DNA of 64,000 bases from Pseudomonas umsongensis (GTDB lineage: Bacteria; Pseudomonadota; Gammaproteobacteria; Pseudomonadales; Pseudomonadaceae). The stretch is taken from positions 1,178,001 through 1,242,000 of the forward strand of contig NZ_NIWU01000001.1 in NCBI RefSeq assembly GCF_002236105.1, read 5' to 3'. Shown one piece after another: positions 39,123 to 48,676 of this stretch; position 1 is the first letter of the stretch; each line of letters begins with the position of its first letter. A program made the translations under genes and the position numbers. The notes beneath the pieces were generated by a model. The model worked only from the letters and a program-made list of their open reading frames with translations. It was not told the origin of the DNA and did not search any database.

Positions 39123-39172
39123 TCAAGACTCCGCCACTCAGACTTCGATGGCGTTGATCCTAGTGCACGGGC

Positions 39173-39988
39173 TCAGGCGCTGTCTTGCGCGCGTGCACGC
39201 AAGGACATTTGCCTGACGTAGGCCTTGGGCGACAGGCCGGTGTGCTGGCGGAAACAGCTATAGAACGCCGACAGTGAATTGAACCCGGCGGCAAACGCCA
39301 AGGCGTCGATACGCACCGCGGGCATGGCACTGTCCAGCGCATTGAGCAGGTGCTGCAGGCGGGCCTGGTTGACGTAGCGATAGAAGCTCTGCCCCAGCAC
39401 CTGGTTAAGAAGATAGGAAATCTGGTTGCGACTGTAGCCACACTCCTGTGCCACCCTTTGCAGGTCGAGCCGCGGGTCGAGATAAGGCTGCTGGCGTTGA
39501 AAGTACTGCTGCAGGTTGTCGGCCATGAAGCTCAACTGCCGCACCGACAGTCCCAGTCGACTGACCGCCGGGCGCTGGCTGCCGGTGTTTTCGCCGCAGG
39601 GCTGTTCATGGACCAGCGAAGCATATTCGTTGACCCGCCAGATCAGCCCGTCCTTCACGGTGATTGCTTCACTGGCGCGAAACGACACCAGCCCCTCACC
39701 ACCACGCAAAGTGATGCGGTACTGGATGAAAGCAGTGTTGCCGTCCAAGCGGATGCGGTCCGAGTGCTCCAGCGCCTCATCCGGCTCACGGGGCATGCTG
39801 CTTTGCACATAGTCACGCAACTGGGCCAGCCCCATCACCCGGTTCTGGAAGAAATCACTGTATCGGACATCGGGGTGATACAACGCCATGACCCCGTCCA
39901 GATCGCGGTGTTTCCAGCGCAAGTGGTAAAGCATGACCGTCTCGCCCGTGGCCTGGGTTTGCAGCGGGCCATCATCCTCGGCGTACAT
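39173..39988 (-). CDS. AraC-family regulator with N-terminal NTF2/SnoaL-like sensor domain
   Basis: A 271-residue regulator of unusual build. Residues about 15-125 resemble the NTF2/SnoaL fold (YHLRWKHRDLDGVMALYHPDV...FQNRVMGLAQLRDYVQ...NTAFIQYRITLRGGEGLVSFRASEAITVKDGLIWRVNEY). The C-terminal 100 residues are an AraC DNA-binding domain (LDLQRVAQECGYSRNQISYLLNQVLG; FAAGFNSLSAFYSCFRQHTGLSPKAYV). Most AraC proteins sense ligands through a cupin. I chose ATG 39988; the frame is open further upstream. It is next to the flavoprotein gene and probably senses that enzyme's substrate. Confidence 0.82.
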   Translation of the reverse strand: MYAEDDGPLQTQATGETVMLYHLRWKHRDLDGVMALYHPDVRYSDFFQNRVMGLAQLRDYVQSSMPREPDEALEHSDRIRLDGNTAFIQYRITLRGGEGLVSFRASEAITVKDGLIWRVNEYASLVHEQPCGENTGSQRPAVSRLGLSVRQLSFMADNLQQYFQRQQPYLDPRLDLQRVAQECGYSRNQISYLLNQVLGQSFYRYVNQARLQHLLNALDSAMPAVRIDALAFAAGFNSLSAFYSCFRQHTGLSPKAYVRQMSLRARAQDSA

Positions 39989-40248
39989 GAAAGGTCTCGT
40001 CAAAAAGTGCGGAGCTTGCCCAAATTGGCCCGCGCCTTCAATTGCAAATGCGGGCGGGCCATTGCGCAAACGATCACGCACGTGACCTGCATCAAAAAAA
40101 GCGCAGCAATTGCCAAACGACCTGAAAAATACACATTTTTTTCACATGCAGCTGCTACTTTTAAAGTCTGTCAATGGTTGAGCCAATGAAGGCTCCTCCC
40201 ACCTAACCTGAGCTAATGGAAGCGCTCGATGAAGAAGGCGGGCAACAC

Positions 40249-40521
40249 ATGAATAAAGGGTTCAGCAAGGTCACTTTTCCAAACGCCTGCCAGCTGATGC
40301 GCTGGCATTTCCATCCCATGGGTTTCGAGGCCAGCATGGACGCCCCGGGCAGCATGATCGCCCGTTTGTTTGATCGAGCCAGTGGCGAGACCATGATCGC
40401 CATCGCCGGTATCCCCTGCTCGACGGTGATGAACGCCGCCGACGTCGAACGAATAATCGAAGCCGTGGAGGATGAGCTCGAAGCGTTCATTCCTCCGGTG
40501 GCCCTCAGGAGTTATGCCTGA
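40249..40521 (+). CDS. DUF1652 family protein
   Basis: A 90-residue protein of the small Pseudomonas-specific DUF1652 family, recognised by the middle segment TFPNACQLMRWHFHPMGF...SMIARLFDRASGETMIAIAGI and the acidic helix DVERIIEAVEDELEAFIP. It has no signal peptide or membrane helix. AAGGCGGG precedes the ATG at 40249; the in-frame ATG at 40216 is possible. The function is unknown. It stands alone and is closed by a good terminator. Confidence 0.8.
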   Translation: MNKGFSKVTFPNACQLMRWHFHPMGFEASMDAPGSMIARLFDRASGETMIAIAGIPCSTVMNAADVERIIEAVEDELEAFIPPVALRSYA

Positions 40522-40539
40522 CGGCCGGACTTCCATCCA

Positions 40540-40573
40540 AAAGCCCACGATATTGTGGGCTTTGTGTTTTTTA
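40540..40573 (+). terminator. Intrinsic terminator after the DUF1652 gene
   Basis: AAAGCCCAC and GTGGGCTTT form a nine-pair stem around GATATT, followed by GTGTTTTTT. It ends the DUF1652 transcript just before the repeat cluster. Confidence 0.9.
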
Positions 40574-40651
40574 CGGGATCAAGGATGTAGAGGGGACGCG
40601 TACACCTTGTAGCCAGCGGTGTGGCGATCCGACTTGCCGGCTGTACCTGAT

Positions 40652-40850
40652 TGATCGTTCCCACGCTCTGCGTGGGAATGCATCCTGTGATGCTCCGCGT
40701 CACCATTGCGCACGGCTCATGTCATGCGTCGTCAGTGGAACGCGGAGCGTCCCTGGCGGCATTCCCACGCAGAGCATGGGAACGATCAATCGTCGGAACG
40801 CCGCCCGGAGCATGCTCGCTCCTACAGGGGATCGAGGTACACCCGTCGAA
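40652..40850. repeat. Palindrome-REP linker of the composite repeat cluster
   Basis: Two facing GTTCCCACGC...GCGTGGGAAT palindromes (40652-40681 and 40763-40790) are followed by a single REP arm (GGAGCATGCTCGCTCCTACA, about 40807-40826). The last 115 bp recurs almost exactly at 41214-41330 and partly at 41641-41697, so the cluster is a tandem array of about 490-bp composite units. Confidence 0.85.
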
Positions 40851-41152
40851 GTCAGGTCGGCTTTAAGGCCGCCTCGCTTTTGTTTTTGATCTGGGCGCCC
40901 CGTTAACCACGATGGCCGAACGCAGGCATTGCGCAGTGGGGAAACCGGCAGGACGCCGGTTTAGCCGCGCTGGGCCAGGGACGGCCCATCGCGGCGACCC
41001 ACGGAGCAATGCCGGAGAGAGGGCATGCCGAGCCTAAGCGAGGCACCAAGTGGTGGGGCACAGCCTTTTGCTTCCTTTTTGGCGTTTGAAAAAGGGAGTC
41101 GCTGTAAAAGCGAAACCATAAGCCGCCGTTACCGCAGCAATGGATATGTACG
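40851..41152 (-). repeat. Composite intergenic repeat, copy D (inverted)
   Basis: Near full-length and inverted relative to copies A and B. It includes CCTTTTT (41074-41080) facing AAAAAGG (41089-41095). It is about 14 kb from the forward copies, and the two clusters bracket the SDR-to-DUF1652 segment. Confidence 0.9.
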
Positions 41153-41345
41153 CAGGCAACCAATTTCACACAGGGCTTCCTGTGACGCCCCGCATCACCG
41201 TCGCGCACGACTCAATTAATGCGTCGTCGGCGGAACGCAGAGCGTCCCTGGCGGCATTCCCACGCAGAGCATGGGAACGATCAATCGTCGGAACGCCGCC
41301 CGGAGCATGCTCGCTCCTACAGGGGATCGAGGTGCACCTGCAAAA

Positions 41346-41563
41346 GTCAGGTCGGCTTTAAGGCCGCCTCGCTTTTGTTTTTGATCTGGGCGCCCCACGG
41401 AGCAATGCCGGAGAGAGGGCATGCCGAGCCACAGCGAGGCACCGAGTGGTGGGGCAAAGCCTTTTGCTTCCTTTTTGCTGGGCCGGCACTCCGGCGTTTG
41501 AAAAAGGGAGTCGCCGTAAGGGCGAAACCATAGGAGGCCGTTACCGCGGCAATGGATATGCAC
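41346..41563 (-). repeat. Composite intergenic repeat, copy E (internally deleted)
   Basis: Matches copy D at both ends but lacks about 100 bp from GTTAACC... to ...GACC, so GGGCGCCCC joins directly to ACGGAGCAATGCC. It also has an extra CTGGGCCGGCACTCCGGCG inside the CCTTTTT...AAAAAGG module. No gene is supported in 40574-41816. Confidence 0.9.
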
Positions 41564-41816
41564 GCAGGCAACCAGTTTCACACAGGGGCTTCCTGTGACG
41601 CCCCCGCATCAACGTTGCGCACGGCTCAATTAATACGTTGTCAGTGGAACGCGGAGCGTCCCTGGCGGCATTCCCACGCAGAGCATGGGAACGATCAGAA
41701 CGCGGACAGATCTGCAATCACGTCCCTATAAGGCCGTCTCGCTTTGGCGTATTTGATCGTATGTAGAGAGGTAAATGTATACCTTGTAAGAGCCGCACCG
41801 CAGGCTCCTACATGGG

Positions 41817-44291
41817 TCATGCCGGCGTTTTGGCCCGCCGATGATCGGCGAAAAACGCCTTGCCCTTGCCGATCCGGTCCGACGCCTTGGGCATGTTCAC
41901 CGCCTGGGTGTCCTGCGCATCGACATACCAATAGCAATGACTTACCGCCCGGGTAATGCCCACGTATGCAAGGCGCAGAATCTCGTCTTTCTGGGCATTG
42001 TCATAAGGCTCAGTGTCGCCAGCCTTGCCCAGGCCCGCCATACGGTACACCTGGTTTTTGTAGGGCGAACGGGTCAGGTGCTGGCAATCGCCGAGCAGGA
42101 ATACCGCGTCAGCCTGTAGGCCCTTGGCGCTGTGATAGGTCAGTTGCTTGAGGCGTCGTGCTTCAAACGGCAAGCTAGAATCAACATTAAGTACAGGCTT
42201 AATATGTTGTTCTATCAATGACTTATCGCTACTTTTTCGATAAAGCATCAAGATTGAATCGCCTTTCCGATAGTGCTCCATCAAGCGCTCGGCCATCCCC
42301 TGATCGTCCCGGTCCAGCACATTGACCGGCAGCAAGGCCTTTGGCTCGCCACTGGCCTTGGCCTTCTTGCCCGCGATCGCAGGCGCGGCACGCACGATGT
42401 ACTCGGCGGCGTCAATGATGTGCTGGTGGCTGCGATAATTGTCGCTGAGCATCACCTTGGTGGTGCTTGGCGACGAGAACGTCTTGTTGAACTCCATGAA
42501 ATAGGTCGGCGAACTGCCACGCCAGCCGTAAATCGACTGCCAGTCATCGCCTACGCACAGCAATGAAGAATGCTGGGCGCCGCGCCCGACGTGCATCGCC
42601 GGCCCGCGACTGCGGATTTCGGCCAGGCTGGCACGGATCCACGAGACAATTTGCGGTGAAACGTCCTGGAACTCGTCGATCATCAAGTGCGACAGCGGCC
42701 GCAAGAGCTCGTCACTGAGCAGCTTGAGGTTTTCCGGGGAGTGTTCGCTAAACAGCGCGAACATGCGGTTGTAAGTCATGACCGGCGGTTTCTGGTCGAG
42801 CAAATGGTCTTCCAGGGCGCGCCAGTACAGACTCAAGGCCTCGAAGAAAAAGCGGTCCGGGTCATCCTTGGCAAAGCTCATCTGGCCCACAGCCGTCGGC
42901 ACATCCAGGCCGAGGTTTTCAATGAACCCGGCGGCAGCGACAAAACAGTCCAGCAATGGCGCGGACGCCAGCTCTCCCTTGACCTTGTAATCGAAGCCAG
43001 GCCCGGCGCTGGCATCCCCCCCAAGGGACGCCAGCACACGCTTTGATGACTCGTAATTATCAAGCCATATCAATGGATTACGACAGAAAGCTTGAAACAA
43101 CGTGCGCTTTACCGCGGTTTCCGCACGCAACGTAAGCTTGGCATTTGGCCGGGTCAGTTGCGGATTTTCACCAGGGTCGAATCCCAGCACCACCCAAGCG
43201 TCCAGCGAGGCAATGTAACCGTGGCAGTGAAAGGTGCTGCCATTGATATCGAAAGCCTGGCGCTTGGGCTCTATGCCTTTGATCGGCCAGGCGCCAGCGC
43301 GAAACCACAAGTCTTCCACCAGGTCGCAGAGCTCTTCATCGCGTTTGGCCGCCAGTTCGGTGACGGCCATACGCTTCTGTACATCGGGGTGGTCGCGCTC
43401 CAGCTCCTTGAGTTGCAAAGCGTGGCGGGACAATGGCTTGATCAGCTCGCGAAAACGCTCATCGCGAGTGTGCAACGCGTGATAACAGGCATTGAGTTGC
43501 TGACGCTGGGCGTCATTGATGCGTAGATCGAAGGGGTTGCTGTCCACTTCGTCATCCGCGCCTTGCGCTCGGTGACTGAGGTTTTCGAAGGCTTGCAGCC
43601 GCTCGAAGCCCGGCAGGCTGCGAACCATCGGCAATATGCGCGAATGGAAGGTGCGCACCAGGTCACGCGCCTCGCGCACACCCAGTGCATGCCCCCAGAG
43701 CGCAAACAGCTCAATTAGTTTATTGATGAAGTCCTTGCGCGACTCACGAGTGAACGTCACCACGGTCATCGAGCTCAGTTCGAACCCCAGGTAGTGACTG
43801 AGCAGCAGGATACGCAGAACCAGCGTCGTCGACTTGCCCGCTCCCGCACCGGCAATCACCGACGTCGATGGCGTATCACTGAAGATCATTTTCCACTGCG
43901 CAGCGCTGGGCTGGGCGTGTGCCGGCAGCAACCGGGCGACGTCGGCTTTCATGCGTTTCTTCAGTTCGGCGGTCAATGGCAGGCGCCAATCGTCGAAAAG
44001 ATGGACATCGATATTGGGTGGCCGGTGCTCGGTGCAGCGTGAGTCGCGAATCAGCAAGACTTGCCGGCCCTCTTCCAGGCCCTCGAGCTTGCCTTCTTTG
44101 TATCCGTAGTCCACCCCGGCGCTATGACCGCTACGAAAACCGTCTGCCTGACCGTGCAACCAAGACGCGCGGTGTTGTGCGCGCAGGCGCGTCAGGCCAT
44201 GACCAAAAAAGCGCGCGGCCAGGCGCTTGAGCAATGGCATCTCGGCCAGCGGGCGAAGTTCAGGCGGAAGATCGGGGGTGTGTTGCGGCAC
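41817..44291 (-). CDS. UvrD/Rep-type superfamily 1 DNA helicase
   Basis: 824 residues. Walker A AGAGAGKSTTLVLRI lies near 146-160, motif Ia TVVTFTRESRKDFINKLI follows, Walker B is MIDEFQDVSPQIVSWI, motif III is CVGDDWQSIYGWRG, motif IV is SDNYRSHQHI, motif V is YHSAKGLQADAVFLLGD and motif VI is LAYVGITRAVSHCY, so the motor looks intact. The first 130 residues (basic helices, SGHSAGVDYGYKEGKLEGLEEG) and the 250-residue insertion between Ia and II match nothing I recognise; it is not classical UvrD, Rep, PcrA or HelD. GTG 44291 has GGAG nine bases upstream. I see no LexA box. Probable roles are repair or removal of proteins from DNA. Confidence 0.85.
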   Translation of the reverse strand: MPQHTPDLPPELRPLAEMPLLKRLAARFFGHGLTRLRAQHRASWLHGQADGFRSGHSAGVDYGYKEGKLEGLEEGRQVLLIRDSRCTEHRPPNIDVHLFDDWRLPLTAELKKRMKADVARLLPAHAQPSAAQWKMIFSDTPSTSVIAGAGAGKSTTLVLRILLLSHYLGFELSSMTVVTFTRESRKDFINKLIELFALWGHALGVREARDLVRTFHSRILPMVRSLPGFERLQAFENLSHRAQGADDEVDSNPFDLRINDAQRQQLNACYHALHTRDERFRELIKPLSRHALQLKELERDHPDVQKRMAVTELAAKRDEELCDLVEDLWFRAGAWPIKGIEPKRQAFDINGSTFHCHGYIASLDAWVVLGFDPGENPQLTRPNAKLTLRAETAVKRTLFQAFCRNPLIWLDNYESSKRVLASLGGDASAGPGFDYKVKGELASAPLLDCFVAAAGFIENLGLDVPTAVGQMSFAKDDPDRFFFEALSLYWRALEDHLLDQKPPVMTYNRMFALFSEHSPENLKLLSDELLRPLSHLMIDEFQDVSPQIVSWIRASLAEIRSRGPAMHVGRGAQHSSLLCVGDDWQSIYGWRGSSPTYFMEFNKTFSSPSTTKVMLSDNYRSHQHIIDAAEYIVRAAPAIAGKKAKASGEPKALLPVNVLDRDDQGMAERLMEHYRKGDSILMLYRKSSDKSLIEQHIKPVLNVDSSLPFEARRLKQLTYHSAKGLQADAVFLLGDCQHLTRSPYKNQVYRMAGLGKAGDTEPYDNAQKDEILRLAYVGITRAVSHCYWYVDAQDTQAVNMPKASDRIGKGKAFFADHRRAKTPA

Positions 44292-44435
44292 GCGGACGGA
44301 CTCCAGGGTGTGAGGCTGTTGAGGGCTATGGTGTCTGTATTTGCTTTTTAGTTCTAGTGAAATGCTTATGACTCATCGACTTATGGGCGATATTGAAGGC
44401 TGGATGAGACGCTTTCGAGCGCACTTCCTATCTAA

Positions 44436-44478
44436 TTTATCGATTATTATGCGGCATTTTTTACGCTTTTTATCGATT
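44436..44478 (+). promoter_or_regulatory. Direct repeats TTTATCGATT upstream of the pirin gene
   Basis: TTTATCGATT occurs at 44436-44445 and 44469-44478, 33 bp (three helical turns) apart on the same face of the DNA. Each contains the palindrome ATCGAT. The spacing suits a dimeric regulator; the regulator is unknown. Confidence 0.4.
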
Positions 44479-44568
44479 GTTGCCTGATGGATGATGCCGG
44501 TCATCAACAACCGGTCTCGATTCGTGGCCAGGCCTTGCGCCCCATGACGAACCTTTCAGGAGACGATC

Positions 44569-45264
44569 ATGCTTGAACTCAGACCTTTCAACTCGCTTGG
44601 CGGCGCTCACCATGGCTGGTTGGATGCTCATCACCACTTTTCGTTCGCCGAATACCATGACCCCAAGCGCATGAACTGGGGCAACTTGCGGGTATGGAAC
44701 GATGACGTGATTGCCCCGGGCACCGGTTTCCCGCAGCACCCGCACCGGGACATGGAAATCATCACCTATGTCCGTGAAGGCGCAATTACTCACCAGGACA
44801 ACCTGGGCAACAAGGGTCGCACTGAAGCGGGTGACGTTCAGGTGATGAGCGCCGGCACCGGCATTGCCCACAGCGAATACAACCTGGAAGCTACGCCGAC
44901 CAAGATCTTTCAGATCTGGATCATTCCCAATGAATCCGGCCTGGCACCTTCCTGGGGCGCAAAGCCATTTCCCAAGGGCCAGCGCGAAGGTTTCGTTACC
45001 CTGGCCAGCGGTAAGCCCGGGGACGATCAAAGCCTGCGAATCCGCGCCGATGCGCGCCTGGTGGCGGCAAACCTGAAGGCCGGCGAAACCGCTGAGTATC
45101 GCCTGGAGAACGGTCGTCGCGCGTACCTGGTGCCGGCCACGGGTGTCATTGAAGTCAATGGCTTGCGTGCACAAGCTCGAGACGGTGTTGCGGTTGCCCA
45201 AGAGCAGGTGTTGCGGGTGACGGCTATCGAGGACAGTGAGATCGTGTTGGTGGATCTGGCTTGA
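44569..45264 (+). CDS. Pirin family bicupin
   Basis: A 231-residue bicupin of the pirin/YhhW type. The N-terminal cupin carries the metal-binding pattern PQHPHRDMEIITYVREG and the later HSEYN of MSAGTGIAHSEYNLE, the usual three His and one Glu. The C-terminal cupin has lost these residues, as in YhhW. Bacterial pirins can act as quercetin dioxygenases or as redox-responsive binding partners. AGGAG stands before the ATG at 44569. The gene is alone, divergent from the helicase gene, ends at a bidirectional terminator, and has direct repeats in its promoter region. Confidence 0.93.
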   Translation: MLELRPFNSLGGAHHGWLDAHHHFSFAEYHDPKRMNWGNLRVWNDDVIAPGTGFPQHPHRDMEIITYVREGAITHQDNLGNKGRTEAGDVQVMSAGTGIAHSEYNLEATPTKIFQIWIIPNESGLAPSWGAKPFPKGQREGFVTLASGKPGDDQSLRIRADARLVAANLKAGETAEYRLENGRRAYLVPATGVIEVNGLRAQARDGVAVAQEQVLRVTAIEDSEIVLVDLA

Positions 45265-45282
45265 TTCAGTAAATGCACCGAC

Positions 45283-45318
45283 GAAAAAAGGGGCGACCAT
45301 TATTGATCGCCCCTTTTT
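45283..45318. terminator. Bidirectional intrinsic terminator between pirin and pgm
   Basis: AAAAAAGGGGCGA and TCGCCCCTTTTT form a strong stem around CCATTATTGA, with A-run before and T-run after, so it can end transcripts from both sides. Confidence 0.92.
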
Positions 45319-45371
45319 GCTTGAAACATATCGCTGTCCACGCTGCTGTCTTGACGAGCAAGTCGGATCGC

Positions 45372-45431
45372 CGCACCGCTCGCTCCTACAGGTTCTACGC
45401 AATCCTGTGGGAGCGAGCCTGCTCGCGAAGA
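45372..45431. repeat. REP pair with one decayed arm
   Basis: CGCTCGCTCCTACAGG on the left faces CCTGTGGGAGCGAGCCTGCTCGCGAA on the right (about 45411-45431). It stands between the pirin terminator and the pgm stop. Confidence 0.75.
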
Positions 45432-45440
45432 CGGCATCAA

Positions 45441-47087
45441 TCATTTCGCAGATATAGCGCCATCTACAAGGGTCTGTGCCTCAGCGACCAACTGCTTGAG
45501 GTGGTCGTCGCTGACGAAGCTTTCCGCGTAGATCTTGTAGATATCCTCGGTCCCCGACGGACGCGCCGCGAACCAGCCATTTTCGGTCATGACCTTAAGG
45601 CCGCCAATGGCCTGGTCGTTACCCGGTGCATGGCTGAGAATGTTCTGGATCGGCTCACCCGCCAGTGTTGTCGAGGTGACCTGATCCGGTGACAGCTTGC
45701 TCAACAGGGCCTTTTGTTCCGGGTTGGCCTTGGCATCCACCCGTACCGAGAACGGCTCGCCCAGTTCATCGGTCAGCGCGCGGTAGGCCTGACTTGGGTC
45801 GCGACCGGTACGTGCAGTCATTTCAGCCGCCAGCAAGGCCGGGATCAGACCGTCCTTGTCCGTGCACCAGACGCTGCCGTCCTTGCGCAGGAACGAAGCC
45901 CCCGCGCTTTCTTCGCCACCAAAACCCAGGGAGCCGTCGAACAGGCCATCGGCAAACCACTTGAAGCCCACAGGCACTTCGTACAGGCGGCGTCCCAGGC
46001 GCTTGGCCACGCGGTCGATCAAGCCGCTGCTGACCACGGTTTTACCCACCGCGGCATCGGCTCGCCAGTGCGGGCGGTTCTGGAACAGATAATCGATCGA
46101 CACGGCCAGGTAGTTGTTCGGCGCCAGCAGGCCGCCAGAGGGAGTCACGATGCCATGGCGGTCGTGATCCGGGTCGCAGGCGAAGGCCACGTCGAAGCGC
46201 TCTTTCAGGCCGATCAGCCCCTGCATCGCGTGGCTGGACGATGGGTCCATGCGAATCTGGCCATCCCAGTCGACGGTCATGAAACGGAAAGTCGAGTCGA
46301 CCTGCCGGTTCACCACGTCCAGGTCCAGGCGATAATGCTCGGCAATCGCCGACCAGTAGCGCACGCCCGCACCACCCAGGGGGTCAACACCCAAGCGTAG
46401 CTTGGCATCACGAATGGCGTCGAAATCGATCACGTTGATCAGGTCGGCGACATAGGTGTTGAGGTAGTCGTGGCGATGGGTGGTGCTGGCCTTCAGCGCC
46501 TGCTCGTAGCTGATGCGCTTGACCCCGGCGAGCTTGTTCGCCAACAGTTCGTTGGCCTTGGCTTCGATCCACTTGGTGATGTGGGTATCGGCCGGGCCGC
46601 CATTGGTCGGGTTGTATTTGTAGCCCCCGCTTTGCGGCGGGTTGTGGGACGGGGTGATGACGATGCCATCCGCCAGGCCAGAGGTACGGCCGCGGTTGTA
46701 GCACAGGATCGCATGGGAAACCGCTGGGGTCGGCGTGTATTCGTCACCCTCGGCGATCATCACCGTCACGCCATTGGCCGCCAGCACTTCCAGGGCGCTG
46801 GCACCCGCCGGCGTGGACAATGCGTGGGTGTCGATGCCGACGAACAAAGGGCCATTGATGCCCTGGGCCTCGCGATACAGGCAAATGGCCTGGCTGATTG
46901 CCAGGACGTGCCATTCGTTGAAACTCAAGTCGAACGAGCTGCCTCGGTGCCCGGACGTACCGAAGGCCACCCGCTGGGTCGAAATGGCGGCGTCGGGTTG
47001 GCCGGTGTAATAGGCCGTGACCAGTCGCGGGATGTCTACCAACAATTCTGCCGGTGCCGGTTTGCCCGCAAAAGGACTGAGTGTCAT
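45441..47087 (-). CDS. pgm: Phosphoglucomutase (alpha-D-glucose specific)
   Basis: A 548-residue enzyme interconverting glucose 1-phosphate and glucose 6-phosphate. [14 protein letters not shown] (41-53) and the active-site serine loop [19 protein letters not shown] with phosphoserine Ser147 are present. The metal loop CDPDHDRHG and the sugar-binding [11 protein letters not shown] follow, and [16 protein letters not shown] at the C-terminus binds phosphate. AGAGG precedes the ATG at 47087. It is the E. coli Pgm type, not AlgC. Its product is needed for UDP-glucose, which links it functionally to ugd at 13816. Confidence 0.96.
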   Translation of the reverse strand: MTLSPFAGKPAPAELLVDIPRLVTAYYTGQPDAAISTQRVAFGTSGHRGSSFDLSFNEWHVLAISQAICLYREAQGINGPLFVGIDTHALSTPAGASALEVLAANGVTVMIAEGDEYTPTPAVSHAILCYNRGRTSGLADGIVITPSHNPPQSGGYKYNPTNGGPADTHITKWIEAKANELLANKLAGVKRISYEQALKASTTHRHDYLNTYVADLINVIDFDAIRDAKLRLGVDPLGGAGVRYWSAIAEHYRLDLDVVNRQVDSTFRFMTVDWDGQIRMDPSSSHAMQGLIGLKERFDVAFACDPDHDRHGIVTPSGGLLAPNNYLAVSIDYLFQNRPHWRADAAVGKTVVSSGLIDRVAKRLGRRLYEVPVGFKWFADGLFDGSLGFGGEESAGASFLRKDGSVWCTDKDGLIPALLAAEMTARTGRDPSQAYRALTDELGEPFSVRVDAKANPEQKALLSKLSPDQVTSTTLAGEPIQNILSHAPGNDQAIGGLKVMTENGWFAARPSGTEDIYKIYAESFVSDDHLKQLVAEAQTLVDGAISAK

Positions 47088-47208
47088 GCAATACCTCTGG
47101 AATAGAGTTCAGGAGTAGAAGCGGAGTTTACTGGCAGTTTGACCATAGCGCGATGCAGTTTATCCAGCGCTCGAGGGAATCGTTCCATTGGCATCATTTT
47201 GCAAAGGG

Positions 47209-48609
47209 TCAATCAACGGCTTCAAGGCGCAAGGCGTCCCCCAGCAAGCCCAGCGCGGCGGCCAGTTCCTGGTCGCTGCCAACGCCATGGCTCAAGCGCA
47301 AGTGTTGCCCATGCAGCCCTTGCAGACTGAACAACTCGCCGGGCGCAACGACCACCTGCTGCCTGAGCAACCGCTGGAACACCCGGCTCATATCGACCTG
47401 GCGCAACGAGCGCAGCCAGATCGTCGCCCCGCCCTGGGGCTCGACGAACTGCAACGCGTCGCCCAGGCGCTCCTGGAGCATCCGGGCCATTTGCTCCTTG
47501 CCGTCCTTGAGGCGTCGGCGCAGTACCTGCAGGTGTTGATCGATGCGTCCGTTGCTGTACAAGCGGGCGATGGCTTTCTGGCGAATCGGCGACAAGCGAA
47601 AGGCGCGCAACAGGAATTGCCGTTGCAGCTCGCTGCTCATATGGCGCGAGAGCAGGTAGCCATAAGGGGCTTCCGGGCCGATGATCTTTTCGAACGTGGA
47701 AAACACCATCAAGCGCTCCGGGGCCAACAGATCGCGAAACCGCCGCTGATCGGGCTCAAACCCGAGTTCTCCATAACAATCGTTTTCCAGTACCCAACTG
47801 CCATACCGCTCCAGCAAGTTCGCGATCACCTGCCGGTTCTCATCGGGTGCCCTGCTGCCTCGGGGCATGTTCAGCCCGGACGACACCATCACCAGGCGTA
47901 CCGGCTCGGCTTCCAGCAGGTCCCGAAGGCACTTGTCGTCCAGGCTACCGTCGCCCAGCAACGGCCATTCGATCACCTTCACACCGGCCGCCTGGAACAA
48001 GCGCAGTATCGCCCAGTCACAGGGCGACTCGACGACCACCGCGGCATCCTTGAGATCCAACACGACGATGAGGATTTCCAGCACGCCGCGCAGGTCAGCG
48101 CCAATGTAGACATCATCGGCATGCCAGCAGCGCACCGCAGAGGTGGTATAGCGCGCCGCCAATGCGGTACGCAGTTCCAGCTCGCCACAGGGCTGCGCAG
48201 ACGGCTGTGGCTGGCGCGGGTATTGGCGCAGCAGTTCCCTTTCCAGCAGCAACAAGGGGCTGTCGAGCGGTTGCAGCAAGGCCGGCTCATCCGCGCTCAG
48301 GACCAGCATGGCGGGCAGGCGGGCGTTGACATACACACTCTCGAGCAAGTCGCTGCCATCGTAGAGCGTGCTGGTAGGGGCAACCGGCAACGCGTAGTAA
48401 CCGGACTTGGCCACCGAATACACCCGCCCCTCCTTTTCCAGTAGCGCATAGGCATACTGGATGGTCGAGATCGAAACGCTCAGGCGCCCGGCCAGTTCAC
48501 GCAAGGATGGTAGTCGTACCCGGCTGTCGCTGACGAGCTCGCTGATCAGGCAGGTCAAGTATCGGTAGACCGACTGATAGGCGAAATCGGTTTCACGTTG
48601 TCCTTTCAT
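47209..48609 (-). CDS. MocR-type regulator (GntR helix-turn-helix fused to aminotransferase-like domain)
   Basis: A 466-residue protein. Residues 1-75 form a GntR winged helix (LPSLRELAGRLSVSISTIQYAYALLEKEGRVYSVAKSGYY). The rest is a fold-type I aminotransferase-like domain. ESPCDWAILRLFQAAGVKVIEWPL and VLENDCYGELGF are seen, and the PLP Lys is probably that of STFEKIIGPEAPYGYLLS. MocR regulators sense PLP or amino compounds. It lies 67 bp downstream of the unrecognised 493-residue protein gene, on the same strand, so it may be in that operon and may control it. The start ATG is at 48609. PdxR and GabR have the same build but other neighbours. Confidence 0.85.
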   Translation of the reverse strand: MKGQRETDFAYQSVYRYLTCLISELVSDSRVRLPSLRELAGRLSVSISTIQYAYALLEKEGRVYSVAKSGYYALPVAPTSTLYDGSDLLESVYVNARLPAMLVLSADEPALLQPLDSPLLLLERELLRQYPRQPQPSAQPCGELELRTALAARYTTSAVRCWHADDVYIGADLRGVLEILIVVLDLKDAAVVVESPCDWAILRLFQAAGVKVIEWPLLGDGSLDDKCLRDLLEAEPVRLVMVSSGLNMPRGSRAPDENRQVIANLLERYGSWVLENDCYGELGFEPDQRRFRDLLAPERLMVFSTFEKIIGPEAPYGYLLSRHMSSELQRQFLLRAFRLSPIRQKAIARLYSNGRIDQHLQVLRRRLKDGKEQMARMLQERLGDALQFVEPQGGATIWLRSLRQVDMSRVFQRLLRQQVVVAPGELFSLQGLHGQHLRLSHGVGSDQELAAALGLLGDALRLEAVD

Positions 48610-48676
48610 GGCAGGGGATCGCTTGCGTGGGGGTAGCGGTCACGCTCACTCGAAGAGGCCGGCAACATGCGCATGT

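Noticed and set aside
44292..44568. LexA box for the UvrD-type helicase
   Set aside because: I looked for CTG-N10-CAG in the promoter region and found none.
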